A program made the position numbers and the translations under genes. A DNA stretch of 9,790 nucleotides from an uncultured Lachnobacterium sp. (lineage in GTDB: Bacteria > Bacillota > Clostridia > Lachnospirales > Lachnospiraceae), in assembly GCA_900549895.1 (NCBI GenBank), contig URQG01000053.1, positions 1 through 9,790 on the forward strand. Direction: 5' to 3'. The notes below the pieces were generated by a model, which made no database searches, had not been told where the DNA came from, and saw only the letters and a program-made list of their open reading frames with translations. Shown here piece after piece: positions 6,207 through 9,790 of this stretch (positions within the stretch are counted from its first letter, which is position 1; each line of letters opens with the position of its first letter).

Positions 6207-6430
6207 CTATAAGGTCAATAGAAAATGCTCATTTTTTCTCTCGCAAATATGATTTAACGCAATTCCTATCAATCGATCCGTCTGATCTGCCATAAAAAGA
6301 GGAATATTGAGCATGTCATCGTCCAGTTTCAAATTGTCAAGAGAAAACCGGATGCGCAGCTTTACCTTATCCGGAAACAGTTGCTTGAATTTTTCCATTT
6401 CAGTAGATCATCTAATATTTTTCGTTCCAT
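6207..6430 (-). pseudogene. Remnant of a DUF4143-type ATPase, internally deleted
   Basis: Two pieces of one gene family lie fused here. From the ATG at 6428-6430 the frame reads MERKILDDLLKWKNSSN and stops at 6362. This matches the start of ATP-binding DUF4143-domain proteins, where the next residues normally lead into the Walker A loop. A second frame, open from about 6407 to the TAG at 6207-6209, contains LRIRFSLDNLKLDDDMLNIPLF, which resembles the usual C-terminal end of the same proteins. The roughly 300-350 residues between, including Walker A, Walker B and most of DUF4143, are gone, and the join is out of frame near 6375-6395. The 63-codon second frame has no ribosome site and is unlikely to be made. 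The remnant begins nine bases after the 6440-8410 gene and ends before a terminator. The family assignment is from motif memory and could be tested by a profile search. Confidence 0.65.
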
Positions 6431-6439
6431 ACCAACACT

Positions 6440-8410
6440 TTATGACTCCCGATCCGAAATCACCAGCACATCTTTTCCCGCAAATGCAAACCCAAGCTTA
6501 TAAATCCGCTCCGCCGGAATGCCGGCTGCAAGAAGATCCGCAGCATAATTTTTATCCTCGATCTGCTGCAACGCATTCTTTGCCGTCTGTTCAAGATCGG
6601 TTTCCTTCTTCCGATCCTGAACTTTAAACTCCATAATGAACGCATCGGTATTCTCCTGCAACGGATACATGGCAATATCATATCTGCCTCTGCCACTCTC
6701 ACGATTCGACACAATGCGATACCGATCCCGCAGAGATACAATAAGCCCCAGCACCAGTCCGTGATAAAAATTCTCCGGAGTGCGCTCCTTCGGTCCGTCT
6801 GCAACATCAAAATAACTGATCGAAGTGTAGGTAATCGTCTGCAAATACTCATTCATAAGTTCCATCTTATGCGCAAGCAAAGCCTCTGCGAATCTTCCAT
6901 AAGCCGACCATCCATTGTGAAACATGCCAAGGATCTCGGTCTTAAACATCGCCATCACTTCACGGTTCGTCACCGAGACATCGCACTCAATTCCTTCCAC
7001 ACTGTGTACAATATTCTCCGCCTTAATGTAGCCCACCGCCAAAAGCAGCGACCACAAACTATTCTCATCGCCCTCCAGATATTGAAAGGTAATTCCTTCA
7101 TTGATCTGCTTATGAACACACTCTCCCGCCATCAACCGCTCAATCTCATACTTACTCTCAACCGGATGCCTTCGGATAATATCCCCCACCAGCTTATTAC
7201 TGCTCGTATTGACCCAATATCCGATCAATTCCCGCTGGCGCATATAGTTACAGATCGACCACGGATTGTAAATATCCCGGTGTCTGCCGATCGTAAATCC
7301 ATCATACATTGCCTTTACATCCCGGATCGTATCAATATCCTGACACTTAAACGCATCCATCACTTCCTGCTCCGTAAAACCAAAGCAATCACTGTACGCA
7401 TCACAGGTAACGGTGTCCACTTCCAAATTGTTAAGATCCGAAAACAGCGAATTCTTGGAAATCCTCGTCACACCTGTAATGATCGCCCGATAAAAGAAAT
7501 CATTCTCCTTAAAAGTCGTGTGAAACAACTGGCGAAACGTATTGATCGTCTCATCCCAATAACCATCCGTATATGCCTCCAAAAGCGGCGTATCGTATTC
7601 ATCCATCAAAATAATCGGAAGCGCTCCGTAATGCTTATACAATAGCTCACACAATTTCTGAATCGAGATCTCCACATATTCCGTCCGTTGCTCCGAGAAA
7701 GAAGCGACAATACGACGATATTCCGCCTTTTCTTCCTCATTCAACCTAGAGCTCTCCCGCAAATATTCATGCTGAACATACATATTGTACAAACCAAGCG
7801 TCACGCCCCGCATCGCCTGCTCAAAATGATTGCCTTTACAACTTCCGAAACTGACCGATATAACCGGGATCGTACCGAATAAGCGCCTGCAATCCTTATC
7901 TTTCCATACCTGAAGCTTCTTAAAATATTCCGGATGATCCGCATACATCGGATCAAAAAATGTCCTGACCGTGCTCAAAAGCATTGATTTGCCAAACCGT
8001 CTGGGTCTTGTGATCAATGTAATCCGCGCATCGCTTACCAGCCATTCCGGAATAAAATGCGTCTTATCCACATAGAACTGTTTCCCGCACACAAAATCCA
8101 AAAAATTCTGATATCCCAATCCGACATTCGCATCCAGATACGGATTGCGTGATAAAATCTTCTTAAGACTTTCCACGTAAGCGAGCAGATGTTCTCTCTC
8201 CTCCAAAAGTTCTGTTCGCTCCTGAAACTCAAGGAAAACCTGTTCGCGCTCCGAAATCTTCACATAGTAACTGACGGATTTGCCCTCCACCGTTCGCTGA
8301 ACATACGGCTGGCTTTTACCGTTGATCTTCTTATAAGTCAGTGTTCCCTTCGGTAATTCCTGTAATCGATGGTCAATTTCCGCAATTCGCTGCTTCGGAT
8401 TCAAATGCAT
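6440..8410 (-). CDS. AAA-ATPase-like / PD-(D/E)XK nuclease-family protein with N-terminal extension
   Basis: This 656-residue cytoplasmic protein belongs to the AAA-ATPase_like (PF09820) plus DUF1703/PDDEXK_9 (PF08011) family, common in gut Firmicutes and Bacteroidetes, often in many copies and of unproven function. The core starts near residue 90. It has a Walker A variant TRPRRFGKS (134-142), Walker B ILMDEYD (267-273) and the sensor-like ITGVTRISKNSLF (311-323). The C-terminal nuclease-like fold keeps D578 in GRYDIA and E594-x-K596 in MEFKV, followed by the usual AL.QI..K.Y helix, so ATPase and nuclease centres both look intact. Residues 1-88 are an extra domain: a KGTLTYKKINGKSQPYV beta segment, then a Glu-rich helical stretch, similar to the DUF6788-type domain found on transposases and other accessory proteins. 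GGAGGG lies four bases before the ATG. A strong, repeat-overlaid promoter precedes it and an ATPase remnant follows. A defence or mobile-element role is possible but unproven. Confidence 0.88.
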   Translation of the reverse strand: MHLNPKQRIAEIDHRLQELPKGTLTYKKINGKSQPYVQRTVEGKSVSYYVKISEREQVFLEFQERTELLEEREHLLAYVESLKKILSRNPYLDANVGLGYQNFLDFVCGKQFYVDKTHFIPEWLVSDARITLITRPRRFGKSMLLSTVRTFFDPMYADHPEYFKKLQVWKDKDCRRLFGTIPVISVSFGSCKGNHFEQAMRGVTLGLYNMYVQHEYLRESSRLNEEEKAEYRRIVASFSEQRTEYVEISIQKLCELLYKHYGALPIILMDEYDTPLLEAYTDGYWDETINTFRQLFHTTFKENDFFYRAIITGVTRISKNSLFSDLNNLEVDTVTCDAYSDCFGFTEQEVMDAFKCQDIDTIRDVKAMYDGFTIGRHRDIYNPWSICNYMRQRELIGYWVNTSSNKLVGDIIRRHPVESKYEIERLMAGECVHKQINEGITFQYLEGDENSLWSLLLAVGYIKAENIVHSVEGIECDVSVTNREVMAMFKTEILGMFHNGWSAYGRFAEALLAHKMELMNEYLQTITYTSISYFDVADGPKERTPENFYHGLVLGLIVSLRDRYRIVSNRESGRGRYDIAMYPLQENTDAFIMEFKVQDRKKETDLEQTAKNALQQIEDKNYAADLLAAGIPAERIYKLGFAFAGKDVLVISDRES

Positions 8411-8418
8411 ACACCCTC

Positions 8419-8471
8419 CAATGGTTATGAATAGTTATTTTCAATATATAACCACTTATAACCATTGTCAA
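8419..8471 (-). promoter_or_regulatory. Promoter with overlapping TGGTTATA operator repeats
   Basis: On the minus strand a perfect TTGACA (8466-8471) and TATATT (8443-8448) are 17 bases apart. The spacer holds two direct copies of TGGTTATA exactly one helical turn apart (8457-8464 and 8447-8454). A third, inverted copy lies just after the likely start near 8436 (8420-8428); with the first it forms a 10-bp inverted repeat, CAATGGTTAT/ATAACCATTG (8419-8428 and 8458-8467). This arrangement suits a repressor that blocks the promoter. The regulator is not identified in the window. Confidence 0.72.
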
Positions 8472-8483
8472 TCATTTTCTAAC

Positions 8484-8522
8484 AAAAAGGCGGTCTGGAA
8501 TCTCACTCTATTCCAAACCGCC
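8484..8522 (-). terminator. Intrinsic terminator after the small lipoprotein gene
   Basis: On the minus strand GGCGGTTTGGAAT pairs with ATTCCAGACCGCC (8489-8501 with 8510-8522, 13 bp with one G-U pair) across an 8-base loop, followed by TTTTTG (8483-8488). The complementary strand would carry a C-A mismatch in the stem, so the minus direction is favoured. It lies 9 bases after the lipoprotein stop. Confidence 0.92.
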
Positions 8523-8531
8523 CAGCTTTTT

Positions 8532-8969
8532 CTAACTATCCATTGTGATCAGATACGCAATCTCTTTATCCGCATCGTATACACAAAAGGAAACATTTGT
8601 GTACTCTGCGGTTCCCGGATTTCGATCAACAAGTTTCCAATATCCATCCTCAATTGCTGGAAGTTCAACATAAGTAGATACGCTTGTCACAAAATCATCC
8701 GCCTCTTTCGAATACGGCAGACTATCCCACTCCATAATTTCTTCCAAAGCATCTTTATTCAGGCTTATCTTATACAAAGCGATTCCCTCATATGGAAAGC
8801 CTTCATAATTGTTGTACAGTTCTTCAAATTCACAATCTTTTTTTGAAATATTTAAATCGAAATCCTTTATGAATTGCGATTTTGCATTATTCTGCTTTTT
8901 CCCACATCCAACGACTGCTATTATGATCATCATAAAAAGCGCTGCTGCTACACATCGTTTTGTTTTCAT
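8532..8969 (-). CDS. Small predicted lipoprotein of unknown function
   Basis: The 145-residue product has a type II signal: basic MKTKR, a hydrophobic core, then lipobox VVGC with the lipidated cysteine at residue 22. The mature 124 residues should therefore sit on the outer face of the membrane. The mature part is acidic and looks like a compact mixed alpha/beta domain, with YWKLVDRNPG near 108-117 and a VSFCVYDADKEIAYLITMD strand pair at the C terminus. I recognise no named family. GAGG lies nine bases before the ATG. The preceding gene on the same strand also encodes a probable exported protein; the 97-base gap shows no good terminator, so the two may be co-transcribed. A strong terminator follows. 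Function is unknown. Confidence 0.82.
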   Translation of the reverse strand: MKTKRCVAAALFMMIIIAVVGCGKKQNNAKSQFIKDFDLNISKKDCEFEELYNNYEGFPYEGIALYKISLNKDALEEIMEWDSLPYSKEADDFVTSVSTYVELPAIEDGYWKLVDRNPGTAEYTNVSFCVYDADKEIAYLITMDS

Positions 8970-9068
8970 AAATTGCGACCTCGCTTAATATACCAGCTAC
9001 TTTTGACTCCACATATAAATACTTATACATTTCATTTCCCCCATCTCTTAATAGGGGATGTAAGAATT

Positions 9069-9743
9069 TTATTTGTTATTGTATGCTTTATATACTTCAT
9101 CCATTTGCCCATTCATTACATGAACACCGTCAGAATAACTTACCGTAGTCATTTTCAATAGCCCATATTTTTCTTCAATATTATTAAGTTCTGCATCTCC
9201 CACTTCTGCGTCATTTACATAAAAATGGCTTTCATCACTATCAAATTGCATGATGCTCTTTGTTATATCTTTGCGGATTGCTTTCCCCTCTTCCATTTCA
9301 TAATAGACAATTTCATCACTAATTTGGTTTGTTGTTACAGATTCATTTTCTGACACAAAAATATTTCCTTTATCTTTATAAGTAAATCCCCCATATTGAC
9401 CAAAAGAATCCTCACCTTCCGCTACAATCTGAACTGCTTTCTCATTTTTTATTGTGAATAAAAACGCACCATCCGCTTGGGATTCTCCAAAGAAAACAAC
9501 CAGATCTCTAGTATCGTCATCATCTAAATCAATAAACGAAACTGTAAAATCATTCTTACCCTCCAATACATAATTTCGAAGTATATTTACATAAAGTTCA
9601 ATATCCTTATCTTGAATATTCTCCTCCGTTACAGAACTTTCTAACTGACTTGTTTCCTTCTGTTGAGACAATTTATCATCTTTAACAATTTCAGTGTTTT
9701 GTTCATAATCAATGATTTCATGCTCGGTCCATACATTCTGTGT
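9069..9743 (-). CDS. Probable exported protein, 5'-truncated by the fragment end
   Basis: Only the last 224 residues remain; the gene enters the window at 9743, where adapter begins. An apparent start at 9758 is false, because its first five residues, MYKRQ, are translated Nextera adapter. Counting from the first genomic codon, residues 1 to about 45 form a polar, Glu/Gln/Ser-rich linker such as follows a signal or lipid anchor. Residues 48-66 look helical. FIDLDDDDTRDLVVFFGE (70-87) resembles the aspartate-rich DLDGDG..EL element of secreted beta-propeller-like or VCBS-like proteins, followed by alternating strands to about 165 and a C-terminal helical part. I recognise no named family. The context, a lipoprotein gene next downstream, suggests a cell-surface protein. 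The missing N terminus prevents confirming a signal peptide. Confidence 0.8.
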   Translation of the reverse strand, partial: TQNVWTEHEIIDYEQNTEIVKDDKLSQQKETSQLESSVTEENIQDKDIELYVNILRNYVLEGKNDFTVSFIDLDDDDTRDLVVFFGESQADGAFLFTIKNEKAVQIVAEGEDSFGQYGGFTYKDKGNIFVSENESVTTNQISDEIVYYEMEEGKAIRKDITKSIMQFDSDESHFYVNDAEVGDAELNNIEEKYGLLKMTTVSYSDGVHVMNGQMDEVYKAYNNK

Positions 9744-9790
9744 CTGTCTCTTATACACATCTCCGAGCCCACGAGACGCGTAGTAATCTC
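9744..9790 (+). other. Nextera Read 2 adapter with i7 index (artefact)
   Basis: Bases 9744-9762 are the Tn5 mosaic end in reverse (CTGTCTCTTATACACATCT), and 9763-9777 are the Read 2 tail CCGAGCCCACGAGAC. Then comes an 8-base i7 index GCGTAGTA (9778-9785) and ATCTC, the start of the P7 flow-cell sequence. None of it is genomic. Confidence 0.98.

Noticed and set aside
6197..6213. Perfect CTTATAG/CTATAAG inverted repeat around the remnant's stop codon
   Set aside because: It is short and AT-rich with no T run; the real terminator is 30 bases further on, and I can assign no role.
6761..7645. 294-codon open frame on the plus strand
   Set aside because: It is antisense to the well-supported ATPase/nuclease-like gene, has no ribosome site and no recognisable motif; it is a shadow of the coding strand.
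9038..9057. CCCC/GGGG hairpin between the last two genes as a terminator
   Set aside because: The stem is only four pairs, the loop is eleven bases and no T run follows on either strand.
32..9743. CRISPR array, tRNA, rRNA or intact transposase
   Set aside because: No repeated spacer pattern, no tRNA-like cloverleaf outside the T-box leader and no transposase-like frame was seen on either strand.
9744..9758. Start codon and first residues MYKRQ of the rightmost gene
   Set aside because: These codons are translated from the Nextera mosaic end; the real N terminus is outside the fragment.

Overview
The window is one assembled fragment rather than a natural replicon segment. Bases 1-31 and 9744-9790 are Illumina Nextera transposase adapter, so the genomic insert is 32-9743 and both terminal genes are cut by the library. 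The moderate base composition, strong AGGAGG-type ribosome binding sites, T-box control of an aminoacyl-tRNA synthetase and the protein families point to a Firmicute of the Clostridia. A gut Lachnospiraceae is my best guess; this is inference, as no marker gene is present.

All recognisable genes lie on the minus strand, so the window reads biologically from right to left. From the right end: a 5'-truncated probable exported protein (9069-9743); a small lipoprotein (8532-8969) with a strong terminator; a large AAA-ATPase-like/PD-(D/E)XK nuclease protein (6440-8410) with an extra N-terminal domain and a promoter overlaid by a repeated operator-like motif; a collapsed remnant of a DUF4143-type ATPase (6207-6430); a secreted GH13 alpha-amylase-type enzyme (4353-6041); tyrosyl-tRNA synthetase tyrS (2444-3670) behind a consensus promoter and a T-box leader; mntP (1543-2124) behind a yybP-ykoY manganese riboswitch; a CaCA-family cation antiporter (505-1494) apparently in the same operon as mntP; and a 3'-truncated ECF sigma factor (32-378).

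The two RNA-controlled units are the best-supported biology. The manganese riboswitch should let mntP and the adjoining CaCA exchanger be expressed when Mn2+ is high, which suggests a joint metal-export operon. The tyrS T-box should read uncharged tRNA-Tyr. Between the T-box terminator and the tyrS ribosome binding site sits a 229-bp element with 28-bp perfect terminal inverted repeats and no coding capacity. It looks like a MITE-type insertion that is now part of the tyrS leader.

The two stretches over 300 bases without a gene (2125-2443 and 3671-4352) are accounted for by these leaders, their promoters and the inserted element. I see no tRNA, rRNA, CRISPR array or intact transposase. I did not find a clear new multi-gene system. 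The points most worth a second look are the element in the tyrS leader, the domain fusion and operator of the 6440-8410 gene, and the ATPase remnant beside it.
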